48,486 nt of DNA from an uncultured Paracoccaceae bacterium (GTDB taxonomy: Bacteria > Pseudomonadota > Alphaproteobacteria > Rhodobacterales > Rhodobacteraceae). The stretch spans positions 1 to 48,486 of the forward strand of contig CAJWNQ010000014.1 of NCBI GenBank assembly GCA_913043905.1, written 5' to 3'. Made by a program: the position numbers and the translations under genes. This document shows positions 1 to 7,794 of the stretch, piece after piece. The notes under the pieces were generated by a model. It did not search any database. It saw only the letters and a list, made by a program, of their open reading frames with translations, and had not been told where the DNA came from. Position 1 is the stretch's first letter; each line of letters opens with the position of its first letter.

Positions 1-10
1 GATATTTATT

Positions 11-454
11 TTATTCAGCAATATCTTCTGCCCAAAGCTCTGGCTTTTCATCAATAAACTTAGACATTAATGCAATACATTCAGGATCATTTACTATGAT
101 AACCTCAACGCCTTTTGAACGTAGAAATTCCTCATTACCACCAAAGTTTTTGTTTTCGCCAATAACTACTCTTGGAATACCAAACTGAATAATAGTCCCA
201 CTACACATCATACAGGGACTCAATGATGTATAAAGTGTTGTATCACTATAAGTCTTTTGACGACCGGCTTTTCGCAATGCATCCATTTCGCCATGTGCAA
301 TAGGGTCACCTTTTTGTACGCGTTGATTTCTACCCTGAGACACAACCTCTGACCCTCGGGCCAAAACAGACCCAATAGGACAACCTCCCTCATCAAACCC
401 TGATTTAGCCTCATCATAAGCAATACGAAGCAAACGCTTGTCATCATTATTCAT
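11..454 (-). CDS. Cytosine deaminase (Fcy1-type nucleoside/cytosine deaminase family)
   Basis: Predicted zinc-dependent hydrolytic deaminase, most likely cytosine to uracil, cytoplasmic. The 147-residue protein is the usual length for the family. Visible zinc site: HGE at H54/E56 and PCMMC with C81 and C84. Outside the active site the string RVVIGENKNF and the C-terminal FIDEKPELWAEDIAE closely parallel yeast cytosine deaminase Fcy1, so this is closer to that branch than to the tRNA adenosine deaminase TadA or to guanine deaminase. The ATG has an AGGA about 10 nt upstream. It is the last gene of a minus-strand run that begins with an ABC substrate-binding protein and lies 17 nt after the deacetylase-like gene, which suggests both enzymes act on the imported compound. 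Substrate is inferred from sequence likeness only. Confidence 0.85.
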   Translation of the reverse strand: MNNDDKRLLRIAYDEAKSGFDEGGCPIGSVLARGSEVVSQGRNQRVQKGDPIAHGEMDALRKAGRQKTYSDTTLYTSLSPCMMCSGTIIQFGIPRVVIGENKNFGGNEEFLRSKGVEVIIVNDPECIALMSKFIDEKPELWAEDIAE

Positions 455-471
455 AGATAATTATCCTTTTT

Positions 472-1353
472 TTAAAGTATAGTACCTGAGTAATAAGGTA
501 ATTTTTCAACGCTAGGTTGCCAGAGATTTTTTTTAATCAATTCATCCATATGATCAGCTATTTCGTCTAAAGTAGCAAACCATACATTTCGTTCCGTCAT
601 AGTTTTATCTATCCAAGCTTCAACTTGTTTCCAGCGGGCTAGCCTCCCAGTTAAAAAAGGGTGCAAAATCATCATAAAAAACCCACCTGCTTCATATTGA
701 GCTTCAAACTCCTCCCAAAAGCCAGATAATCCTTCACTGGGTGATTTGACTGGCATCATATATCCAATTTCGTCATAGTGAGCAAAGGGCGGCCAGTCAT
801 CCGTCCCCCAATGGACAGGCATTTCAAAAAGTGATCCTTGTGATGTTTCCAAAGAGTAAGGAATATCATCAGCCATCATAGAACTATCATATCGCATACC
901 ATGCTCAATCATCAAATCAACTACTTCAGTTGTTATGTTATAGACAGGTGCACGATACCCTCGCGGAAGCACACCACAAATGCGCTTATGAGAATCTAAG
1001 GTACGTTCAAACCATTCTCTTTGCTGTCCACGCGTTTTTATTGGATCTTCATGTATGTATCCGTGATGTCCAATCTCATGGCCACCCTGAAGAATTAATT
1101 CTATGACATCAGGATAAGTTTCTAAACACCAACCAGGTACAAAAAATGATTGCCTTAATCCCAAACGTTTATACGTGTCTAGGATCCGTGGAATAGCAAC
1201 TTGTGGTCCGTATCGCCCCATAGAAATTGGATATAGCCTGTCAAAACTATCACTTGGCTTTGCAATATGAATAAGACTGTCTGCATCCATATCAAACGTG
1301 ATTGCTACTGCACATTTAGCTCCATTAGGCCATGGGATTGGGTTTCTTATCAT
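472..1353 (-). CDS. Polysaccharide-deacetylase-fold hydrolase, PuuE / cyclic imide hydrolase-like
   Basis: NodB-fold metal hydrolase of 293 residues without signal peptide. Metal and catalytic motifs are visible: FDMDAD at about residues 20-25, GHEIGHHGYIHE at about 91-102, and RGYRAPVYN further on. This branch of the fold (HpPgdA, PuuE allantoinase, bacterial cyclic imide hydrolase) includes enzymes that open cyclic amides or ureides rather than deacetylate sugars. The lack of an export signal and the position between an ABC transporter and a cytosine deaminase favour a cytoplasmic ring-opening or deacylating role over cell-wall modification. It follows the ATPase gene by 4 nt and precedes the deaminase by 17 nt. 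Fold assignment is firm; substrate is inferred. Confidence 0.8.
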   Translation of the reverse strand: MIRNPIPWPNGAKCAVAITFDMDADSLIHIAKPSDSFDRLYPISMGRYGPQVAIPRILDTYKRLGLRQSFFVPGWCLETYPDVIELILQGGHEIGHHGYIHEDPIKTRGQQREWFERTLDSHKRICGVLPRGYRAPVYNITTEVVDLMIEHGMRYDSSMMADDIPYSLETSQGSLFEMPVHWGTDDWPPFAHYDEIGYMMPVKSPSEGLSGFWEEFEAQYEAGGFFMMILHPFLTGRLARWKQVEAWIDKTMTERNVWFATLDEIADHMDELIKKNLWQPSVEKLPYYSGTIL

Positions 1354-1357
1354 AGGA

Positions 1358-2443
1358 CTAACTCACATCTAAAAGATGGGCACTTTGTGCGCTCCAACTT
1401 AACCAAATATCACTATCAGGCTTCAAATCAAATTTGGATAATTCTCGCTCTTGCATTTGGACTTTAAACTCTTGATTACTATTATCTTCAAGGAAAAGCG
1501 TCACCATAGAGCCAACAAATTCTTCTGATATTAATTTACAATGAACACTATTTTGAGCTTCAGGATTAGAACGTGATAAGTGCACAAGATCCGCTGAAAT
1601 AACAAAACTTGCTTTTTGTCCTTTAACTAATTTGTTTGTTTTCAAATTTACGGAAAACGTTCCTGAAGCTGTTTCTATATGAGCACCGAGGTTGGTTAAG
1701 CTGAAAACAGTTCCTGATAAAATATTATTTCTTCCCACAAATTCAGCTACAAACTTATTTTGTGGCGAACGATAAATATCTTTAGGGGTTCCCACTTGGG
1801 AAATTTCACCATTACCCATGATCACAACTCTATCAGCCATGGCAAATGCTTCAGATTGCGAATGAGTTACATAAACAAAGGTAATTCCAAGTTCACGTTG
1901 CAACTGCACTAATACAGCTTGCATTCGGATTACTAGATGAGCGTCAAGAGCTGATAAAGGTTCATCTAATAATAGAATTTTAGGCTCTAAAACTAGTGAC
2001 CTAGCGAGAGCAACACGTTGTTTTTGTCCACCTGATAAAGTGGAAATATCACGCTCTGAAAAATCTATTATGTCTAGTTTTTCCAACCATTCCAACGCTC
2101 TTCGTTTGCGTTCTGATTTATCTATTCCACGCATTTTCAAACCAAACTCTACGTTTTCAATAACTGTTAAAAACGGGAATAATGCTAAAGATTGCCATAC
2201 CAATGGAGTGTCACGCTCATGGGGCTTGACCTTATTCATAACCTGATCATTCATATAAATTTTACCAGTTGAAGGCTCTTCTAATCCAGCAAGCATTCTC
2301 AATGTTGTAGTCTTGCCACATCCAGATGGCCCCATTATAGCTAGAAACTCACCTTCATGTATCTCAAGATTTATTGCTTTAACTGCGACAAAGTCGCCAA
2401 AAAGTTTTTGTACGTTTTTAAAAACGACGAGAGGTTTTGTCAT
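1358..2443 (-). CDS. ABC transporter ATP-binding protein, PotA-like
   Basis: Energy-coupling ATPase of an importer, 361 residues. Walker A GPSGCGKT at residues 38-45, signature LSGGQKQR at 136-143, Walker B ILLLDE at 156-161, H-loop in YVTHSQSEA, and a C-terminal TOBE-type domain after about residue 240. The start overlaps the stop of the upstream permease gene in an ATGA arrangement (2440-2443), so translation is probably coupled. It belongs to the spermidine/putrescine (Pot) class by partner genes, but neighbours suggest the cargo is a nucleobase-like compound rather than a polyamine. Confidence 0.9.
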   Translation of the reverse strand: MTKPLVVFKNVQKLFGDFVAVKAINLEIHEGEFLAIMGPSGCGKTTTLRMLAGLEEPSTGKIYMNDQVMNKVKPHERDTPLVWQSLALFPFLTVIENVEFGLKMRGIDKSERKRRALEWLEKLDIIDFSERDISTLSGGQKQRVALARSLVLEPKILLLDEPLSALDAHLVIRMQAVLVQLQRELGITFVYVTHSQSEAFAMADRVVIMGNGEISQVGTPKDIYRSPQNKFVAEFVGRNNILSGTVFSLTNLGAHIETASGTFSVNLKTNKLVKGQKASFVISADLVHLSRSNPEAQNSVHCKLISEEFVGSMVTLFLEDNSNQEFKVQMQERELSKFDLKPDSDIWLSWSAQSAHLLDVS

Positions 2444-3240
2444 GTGTTTGTACTTTTCATTTGGCGATAAACAAAGAATATCTGAGCTAAAATTACAAGA
2501 GACATAGAAATCAAAAATACGAAGGTACCAATAGCGTTAACTTGTGGATCAATATTACCTTGTACTATTTCGAGAATAACAACTGGCAAAGTTTTATTAA
2601 GGCCAGAGACAAACCAAGATATAGCAAATTCATCAAATGAAACCGCTGCCGCCAAACATAAGCCCGAGATAATTGCTGGCTTACAAAATGGGATTATTAC
2701 ATATCGCATAGTTGCCCATTCAGATCCCCCTAAGTTCCATGATGCAGATTCCAAATCGGGATCCATTTGGTTCAGACGCAACCGAATGATCGCCATTGCA
2801 AAAGGAGCCGTTAAAACACTATGCGCGAACACAATTGACCAAAGCTGTCCAGACATTCCTAATTTTGAAAGCCAAGCCAACATGGCAAGTGCCATTATAA
2901 TTAAGGGAATGGTAGGTGGAAGCAAAATGAGTGCAAGATATGGACCTTTGAAGCGAAAATTATAGCGAAAATCAGAATAAGCAGTACAGAAACCAAGTAT
3001 CGTTGCAATAACAGCCGTCGAAGATGAAACAATCAAACTGTTCAATGCAGCTTGCCAAATATCAGGATCATTCAGGATTTTTACGTACCATTCAGTAGAA
3101 AAGTTACCAAGTGGGATTGTTGGAAACCGTTGAGAATTAAATGAAAAAATTACACTAAATAAAATCGGTGCAAAAATAAATGTAAAAATCACACCAACAT
3201 AAGCCGCCAATACGATATTTAAAATACGATTTGAATTCAT
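2440..3240 (-). CDS. ABC transporter permease, PotC-like
   Basis: Inner-membrane permease of about 266 residues starting at MNSNRILNIVL. The first hydrophobic segment follows immediately, and the EAA-type cytoplasmic loop is seen as LESASWNLGGSEWATMRYVIIP. About six membrane segments are apparent. I chose the ATG at 3240 because it overlaps the upstream permease stop as ATGA; a longer in-frame start at 3339 would add a Cys-rich stretch that is only the upstream gene read in another frame. The gene also overlaps the ATPase start by 4 nt. It pairs with the PotB-like permease as a heterodimer. Confidence 0.88.
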   Translation of the reverse strand: MNSNRILNIVLAAYVGVIFTFIFAPILFSVIFSFNSQRFPTIPLGNFSTEWYVKILNDPDIWQAALNSLIVSSSTAVIATILGFCTAYSDFRYNFRFKGPYLALILLPPTIPLIIMALAMLAWLSKLGMSGQLWSIVFAHSVLTAPFAMAIIRLRLNQMDPDLESASWNLGGSEWATMRYVIIPFCKPAIISGLCLAAAVSFDEFAISWFVSGLNKTLPVVILEIVQGNIDPQVNAIGTFVFLISMSLVILAQIFFVYRQMKSTNT

Positions 3241-4097
3241 TTGCTTGCTTTCTTCCGATATGCCAATGCAATACCAATAAAAGCTACCGAAAATAATGTA
3301 ATCATCATCACAATAGCAACAACAGCAGCGCGCGGCCATTGTTGTCCAGATTTTGTAGTATCCAAAATAAGAATTGGCAAAGTAGGTTCTTGTGACCCAC
3401 CAAGATAAAAAGGCGCAACAAAATCACCAAAAGATAATATAAAACAAAAAATAGCAGCAACAATAAGTCCTGTTTTTGACAACGGAATAATTACCTTCCA
3501 TATAGTTGAAAGAGGTTTGCAACCTAAGTTCCTTGCTGCTTCAATCAACGTTCTATCTATATTGGCCATAGTTACTGTTTGCAAAATAACTACTAAAGGT
3601 AAAGTCAGTGTCAGATATCCTACAAGAGTGCCAAAGTTAGTATTTAACATTGTAAAAGGGCCAAGGCCAATATATCCAAGCAATGCATTAACCACCCCCT
3701 TTTCAGACAAAATAACAAACCATGAAAATGTTCTTACAAGGTAACTAGTAAAGAATGGAATAATCAGAAGAAATATAGCCCATCTACGCATTTGTTCACT
3801 GGCCTTAAATGCAAGCGCAAACGAAGCTGGAAAGGCTAGCACCATAGCAAGAATAGTGGATATACTAGCAATAGTTATAGTATAAAAATAGCTATCCCAA
3901 AAATAGTTTTTAGAGAACATTTTTGACCAGTTTATAAATTCAAAGGCCTCCATCATACGGTAATTTTTTACGAGAAAAAATGACATTGCAATCATAAAAA
4001 TTACAGGGCCCACAAAAAACAATAATTGCCAAATAATAATAGGCAATCGCCATGTCATTGCATAAATATCAATTTTTCGAGATTTTTTAATGGGCAT
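3237..4097 (-). CDS. ABC transporter permease, PotB-like
   Basis: Inner-membrane permease, 286 residues. A first hydrophobic helix lies around residues 17-40, and the coupling loop reads LIEAARNLGCKPLSTIWKVIIP. Several further membrane spans end with a short basic tail (YRKKASK). It is the first of two permeases after the substrate-binding gene, from which it is separated by a 63-nt spacer holding a strong hairpin. The stop overlaps the start of the second permease by 4 nt. Class assignment rests on length, topology and operon context. Confidence 0.88.
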   Translation of the reverse strand: MPIKKSRKIDIYAMTWRLPIIIWQLLFFVGPVIFMIAMSFFLVKNYRMMEAFEFINWSKMFSKNYFWDSYFYTITIASISTILAMVLAFPASFALAFKASEQMRRWAIFLLIIPFFTSYLVRTFSWFVILSEKGVVNALLGYIGLGPFTMLNTNFGTLVGYLTLTLPLVVILQTVTMANIDRTLIEAARNLGCKPLSTIWKVIIPLSKTGLIVAAIFCFILSFGDFVAPFYLGGSQEPTLPILILDTTKSGQQWPRAAVVAIVMMITLFSVAFIGIALAYRKKASK

Positions 4098-4117
4098 TCA
4101 GCAATCAGCTCCAATTG

Positions 4118-4142
4118 AGTGGGCGAAATAAATTCGCCCACT
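4118..4142 (-). terminator. Intercistronic hairpin after substrate-binding gene
   Basis: Perfect 10-bp inverted repeat with arms AGTGGGCGAA and TTCGCCCACT and a 5-nt loop. It sits between the end of the substrate-binding gene (4161) and the start of the first permease (4097). No U-run follows on the minus strand, so it is more likely an mRNA-stabilising or partial-attenuation element that lets the binding protein be made in excess than a full terminator. Confidence 0.65.
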
Positions 4143-4160
4143 TAAATTCATATAATTTAA

Positions 4161-5300
4161 TTAAGAATTTTTATATTCTGACCAAAAATCGTTCCAATCT
4201 TCCAAAGACTGTTGTTTTGGAATATCGCGATAGTGAATACGGCCCTCATTTATCAAAGCAATAGGCTCATTAGACATCCCAGCCATTTGGTGAGATCGTT
4301 TTGCCTCAGCAGGGTCAGCCTCAATCAATGCTGCTCGGCCACCTTTGGTAACACAGAAACCTGGATAGGCTGCCATCTGTGCAGATTTAACCTGCCCCAC
4401 TGGAGAAAGCATATATTGGATAAATTTAGTTACCATTCCAGCTTTCTCACTCCCCTTGCCGATACAGTAGCTTTCGGTAAATTGGATTCCACCTTCTTTA
4501 GGAATAGCTGAACCAACAGGCGCACCATCTTTTTCCAAGACACCAGTTATCCAATCACCTATACCACACATTGCCAACATTTCTCCATTTTTTAGACTAT
4601 TAAATGTGCCGCCATAGTCAAAGAATCCACCAACTTGAGGGCGTAAACTAAGCGTTTTCTCTTGAACGTCACTCCAACTAGCATCACTTAAGTCCCATAG
4701 CTTTGAATTGTTGCCATTATAAAGACTAATCATACCTAGGCTTGGGAGGTGCCAATCAAAATGACCTACTTTACCTTTCACTTCTGGTTTCCAAAAACAA
4801 GAATAGCTTTCAGCTTCTTTTGCTGAAATTGCATTTTTATTATAAGATACGCCAAGATGACCACCACGTAACATCATAGAGTATAGCTTTCCATCAGCCC
4901 AATGGCCTGGGAATTTAGTAAAATCTTCATGTAACATATCATCAAATGGATAATCTGCAGCATTTAATTCTTCGATATAGCCCGCAGCATTTAACTGTTG
5001 TACAAATTCTCCATCAGATAGAATTATATCGTATGTTCCTGGAGGCGATTGGGCAATCAATGCCATCATATTGTCACCACCAGCATAGTATTTTGACACG
5101 AATTTGACATTGTTTGCAGCTTCAAATTCAGCCACCATATCTGGCTCACCATGGCCGTACCATGCTAACATATTAATCTCAGTTGTGGCCGCCCAAGCAC
5201 GACTAACAAATGGTGTTGTTAAGACAGCAGCTCCACCTATTTTCAACAGATTTCGTCTATTTGGCATTATAAACATTTTATCATTAGTATTCTTTACCAT
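4161..5300 (-). CDS. Periplasmic substrate-binding protein, PotD/PotF class, Tat-exported
   Basis: Solute receptor of the ABC importer, 379 residues. It starts with a twin-arginine signal: NRRNLLKIGG with the arginine pair at residues 15-16, then a hydrophobic stretch and a cleavage-like site after SRAWA. The mature part has the two-lobed type 2 periplasmic-binding-protein pattern, with the strings INMLAWYGHGEPD and PPGTYDIILSDG typical of the spermidine/putrescine-binding class. The ATG at 5300 has a clear AAGGAG six to seven nt upstream (5306-5314). It is probably the first gene of the transporter operon. Ligand unknown; downstream deaminase and hydrolase suggest a cyclic nitrogen compound. 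Confidence 0.87.
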   Translation of the reverse strand: MVKNTNDKMFIMPNRRNLLKIGGAAVLTTPFVSRAWAATTEINMLAWYGHGEPDMVAEFEAANNVKFVSKYYAGGDNMMALIAQSPPGTYDIILSDGEFVQQLNAAGYIEELNAADYPFDDMLHEDFTKFPGHWADGKLYSMMLRGGHLGVSYNKNAISAKEAESYSCFWKPEVKGKVGHFDWHLPSLGMISLYNGNNSKLWDLSDASWSDVQEKTLSLRPQVGGFFDYGGTFNSLKNGEMLAMCGIGDWITGVLEKDGAPVGSAIPKEGGIQFTESYCIGKGSEKAGMVTKFIQYMLSPVGQVKSAQMAAYPGFCVTKGGRAALIEADPAEAKRSHQMAGMSNEPIALINEGRIHYRDIPKQQSLEDWNDFWSEYKNS

Positions 5301-5456
5301 TTCTTATCTCCTTGTTGCAGCTCAGCCTTTTATATCAAATTGTTACCTTGCACAGTGAGGACGATGGCCAGACGGCCTCTATTAAAAATAATACTATTGA
5401 AAGGAAATCATAAATGGAAATTTATGGTTTATATAGTTCCATTAATTTTATTAATA
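5301..5456. promoter_or_regulatory. Probable promoter region of the transporter operon, with LysR-type dyad at 5414-5442
   Basis: AT-rich spacer between the LysR gene and the substrate-binding gene, both on the minus strand. Inverted repeat ATGGAA (5414-5419) and TTCCAT (5437-5442) lies about 115-140 bp upstream of the transporter start, a plausible place for a LysR-type operator. A small GGCC...GGCC repeat near 5373-5385 could end the LysR transcript, but there is no U-run. The role is inferred from position only. Confidence 0.3.
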
Positions 5457-6338
5457 CTAAATATCCCCATTGGTTTGTTTGTTTGCAAAAATTTCTTTTA
5501 TTTGTTCTATGATTGTATATCCTGAAATACCTAACTGCGCTTGACGTGCAAATAACCCAATGTGTAATGGTTCAAGACTTGGCAATCCATCTACTATAGA
5601 AAGGCTAGTCATACCTTTGCGAAGTGTTGGTTCAGTTAAACATGAAAAACCCAATCCATCACAGACTGCTCTTTGCAATGCACCTATACCTGGACTTGAA
5701 AAAGCAATTCGCCACCTTAACCCTGCAAGTTTCAAAGCTGTAGTCATCCGGTCTCTATAAACGCAACCGTGAGGGTGAACGACCAAAGGAATTTCTAAAT
5801 TAAGTGGTGGTGTAAAGTTTTTTGCACCTACCCATGTAGGTTTTTCTGTCCAATTTTGAAACAAAAATTGCTGATCATTTCCTTCAAATAAAGCGACAGC
5901 AATATCAATTTCATTATTTCGTAAAAGCTCAATTAAATTCCGAGAAAGATCACATCGTATTTCAATTCTCAAATCAGGATTATTTTTTATAAGTTCTGTT
6001 AATTTTGCTTGCAATAAATTGACAGCATAATCTAGCGGTAATCCTACACGTATAATTCCACCTTTATTTAGGGGCTCAAAACGAGCAATTGCGATATCAT
6101 TCAATTGTAAAATTTGCCTAGCGTATACAGCTAAAGATTCTCCTTGCTCAGTAAGTGAAACTTCTTTTCCAACCCGCAAAATTAACTTATATCCTACAAG
6201 CTGTTCTAACCTTTGAACCTGAAGACTTATAGCGGGCTGTGTACGTCCCAAAATATTTGCAGCTTTTGTAAAGCCTTCAACTTCGACAACAGTGACAAAT
6301 GTTCGCAACAAATTAGTTGGAAGATTAATAATTTTCAT
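5457..6338 (-). CDS. LysR-family transcriptional regulator
   Basis: DNA-binding regulator of 293 residues. The N-terminal winged helix-turn-helix covers about residues 6-65 (FTKAANILGRTQPAISLQV is the recognition region), followed by the two-lobe effector domain. The motif IRVGLPLDYAVNLLQAKL opens the effector domain. It sits directly upstream of, and in the same direction as, the transporter operon rather than divergent, and downstream of the phosphoribosyltransferase gene with an 87-nt AT-rich gap. It is the natural candidate regulator of the surrounding module; the effector is probably a pathway compound. Confidence 0.88.
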   Translation of the reverse strand: MKIINLPTNLLRTFVTVVEVEGFTKAANILGRTQPAISLQVQRLEQLVGYKLILRVGKEVSLTEQGESLAVYARQILQLNDIAIARFEPLNKGGIIRVGLPLDYAVNLLQAKLTELIKNNPDLRIEIRCDLSRNLIELLRNNEIDIAVALFEGNDQQFLFQNWTEKPTWVGAKNFTPPLNLEIPLVVHPHGCVYRDRMTTALKLAGLRWRIAFSSPGIGALQRAVCDGLGFSCLTEPTLRKGMTSLSIVDGLPSLEPLHIGLFARQAQLGISGYTIIEQIKEIFANKQTNGDI

Positions 6339-6425
6339 ATTATTACTATAAATAAAATAAATATAAATAATAGTTTGATTTAGAATTATTATAACTTTTA
6401 TTTTTGAAAACCTAAAACCTACATT

Positions 6426-7046
6426 TTATTTAGGAAAAGCTGCTTCAGGTTTATACGTTTTAAAACTTTCTAAATACTGAGCGTTTGCTTGTTCTTGCCA
6501 CTTTGTATTTGGCTGAATTGCAGTAATACATTTGTATTTCTTACGGTATCGATCTGTGTTTTCATTGTCTTCCATAACAACGGCTACCATGCCAGCTACA
6601 ATTCCCTTTTGTTTTTCAATTAATTGCACTGCACCTTGCATTGTTCCACCAGTTTCAACCCATTGGTCAACTAGCAGCACTCGGGTGCCAGGGGCATAAG
6701 CAGGCAATCTCATTTCCATTGATTGAGTTTGCCCAGAATAATTAGTCATTGCAGCGCTGTCTGTAGCAACACACAATTTTCCAGCTTTGCGAATAGGTAA
6801 AAAGCCACACCCGATACGAGTAGCAATACCTGCAGCTAAAACAAATCCCATTGCGTCTAATCCAGCTACAACATCAACATCCTTGGGATCAATATCTTCA
6901 CAAAGATCATCAAGTAAATCATGAAAGGCGCGACCATTGATGTAGATTGATGTCGGATCAAGCCACGCAAATTTATTACCTTTTGTGTTAGGTGCCATTA
7001 TTGAAAAATACCACCGATCATCTCTAGGGCCTTTGTTTATAATCAT
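6426..7046 (-). CDS. Adenine-phosphoribosyltransferase-like protein with altered PRPP motif
   Basis: Type I phosphoribosyltransferase fold, 206 residues. The block from AGLDAMGFVLAAGIA (about 61-75) to GFLPIRKAGKL (81-91) and the later SMEMR...GTRVLLVDQWVETGGTM follow adenine phosphoribosyltransferase. The PRPP-binding loop, normally VDDLLATGGT, reads VDQWVETGGT here: the second acidic residue is Gln, and AT is replaced by ET. That may mean a different substrate, or a hydrolytic or regulatory role. There is also an N-terminal extension. AGGA stands 8 nt before the ATG, and the gap to the upstream gene is only 4 nt, so the two are one transcription unit. Purine or pyrimidine base salvage is the likely theme. 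Confidence 0.75.
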   Translation of the reverse strand: MIINKGPRDDRWYFSIMAPNTKGNKFAWLDPTSIYINGRAFHDLLDDLCEDIDPKDVDVVAGLDAMGFVLAAGIATRIGCGFLPIRKAGKLCVATDSAAMTNYSGQTQSMEMRLPAYAPGTRVLLVDQWVETGGTMQGAVQLIEKQKGIVAGMVAVVMEDNENTDRYRKKYKCITAIQPNTKWQEQANAQYLESFKTYKPEAAFPK

Positions 7047-7050
7047 AATT

Positions 7051-7794
7051 CTATCCTACACTTTCAATAGCATTTATAAGGTTTTTTAATTTATTGGGGT
7101 CTATATTATAAAAATCACAATCAAAATTTATCCCAGTTGCAACCATAAATAGGTCTACATCATGAATATATTTTTCTACATTTTCTGGCGTAATTCCAGA
7201 TGCAACTGCTAAAACTGTTTCTCCACAACTTTTTCTAAAAGTTTTAATTTTTTCAACAGCTGCAGCATGGCCAGTTGCAATCCCAGAAGTCACAACTATA
7301 TCCATATGCTTAGAGGCTAGATGTCCACTATAAGCATACTCTTCTGGTTCAACTTTACGTTGTTTTTTAAAAGCAGTACCCCCAATATATAAACCTTTCC
7401 AGCCACTTTTTTTACGCACTTTATCAATTCTTATTGCATCTACTTGGTCATTCTCTGCGCGCCGTTCATCAATACAAGCATCATCAGCCCAGTATCCATC
7501 GACTTGAATACCTTCAGCCTCTAGCGCTCCTAAGATTGGGAAGGCAAATTCACCAGTTGTTGCAAGAAAGTTAACTCCAATCCAATAATTAGAAAATTTC
7601 GCCCGTATACTTTTGATAATAGGTAAGAGTTTTTCTTTTTCAAAATCATGATTAATAAGAAATACACCAGGGCAACCACAGTTAATTGCATTGAGAATAT
7701 TTCTATACGTTTGATTATGGCTTAAAACATGAATAACGGGAAAAATAATTGGGCTTTTACTACCAAACTTCAAATGAAATTCATTTCTATTCAT
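7051..7794 (-). CDS. BtpA/SgcQ-like TIM-barrel protein
   Basis: A 247-residue cytoplasmic protein with the look of a (beta/alpha)8 barrel. The C-terminal half carries VVTSGIATGHAAAVEKIKTF and AVASGITPENVEKYIHDVD, a phosphate-binding-type pattern seen in the BtpA family, whose members include E. coli SgcQ and a cyanobacterial photosystem I factor; the biochemical role is not established for most. It heads the minus-strand run and lies 4 nt before the phosphoribosyltransferase gene, which suggests a substrate carrying a ribose phosphate. I rate the fold as likely, the BtpA label as moderate and the function as unknown. Confidence 0.6.
   Translation of the reverse strand: MNRNEFHLKFGSKSPIIFPVIHVLSHNQTYRNILNAINCGCPGVFLINHDFEKEKLLPIIKSIRAKFSNYWIGVNFLATTGEFAFPILGALEAEGIQVDGYWADDACIDERRAENDQVDAIRIDKVRKKSGWKGLYIGGTAFKKQRKVEPEEYAYSGHLASKHMDIVVTSGIATGHAAAVEKIKTFRKSCGETVLAVASGITPENVEKYIHDVDLFMVATGINFDCDFYNIDPNKLKNLINAIESVG

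Noticed and set aside
2440-3339. Longer start for the PotC-like permease with a Cys-rich N-terminus
   Set aside because: The extra residues are the upstream permease gene in another frame; the ATGA overlap at 3237-3240 marks the true start.
1358-5300. Naming the left transporter a polyamine (spermidine/putrescine) importer
   Set aside because: The class fits, but neighbours are a cytosine deaminase and a PuuE-like hydrolase; I kept only the class, not the cargo.
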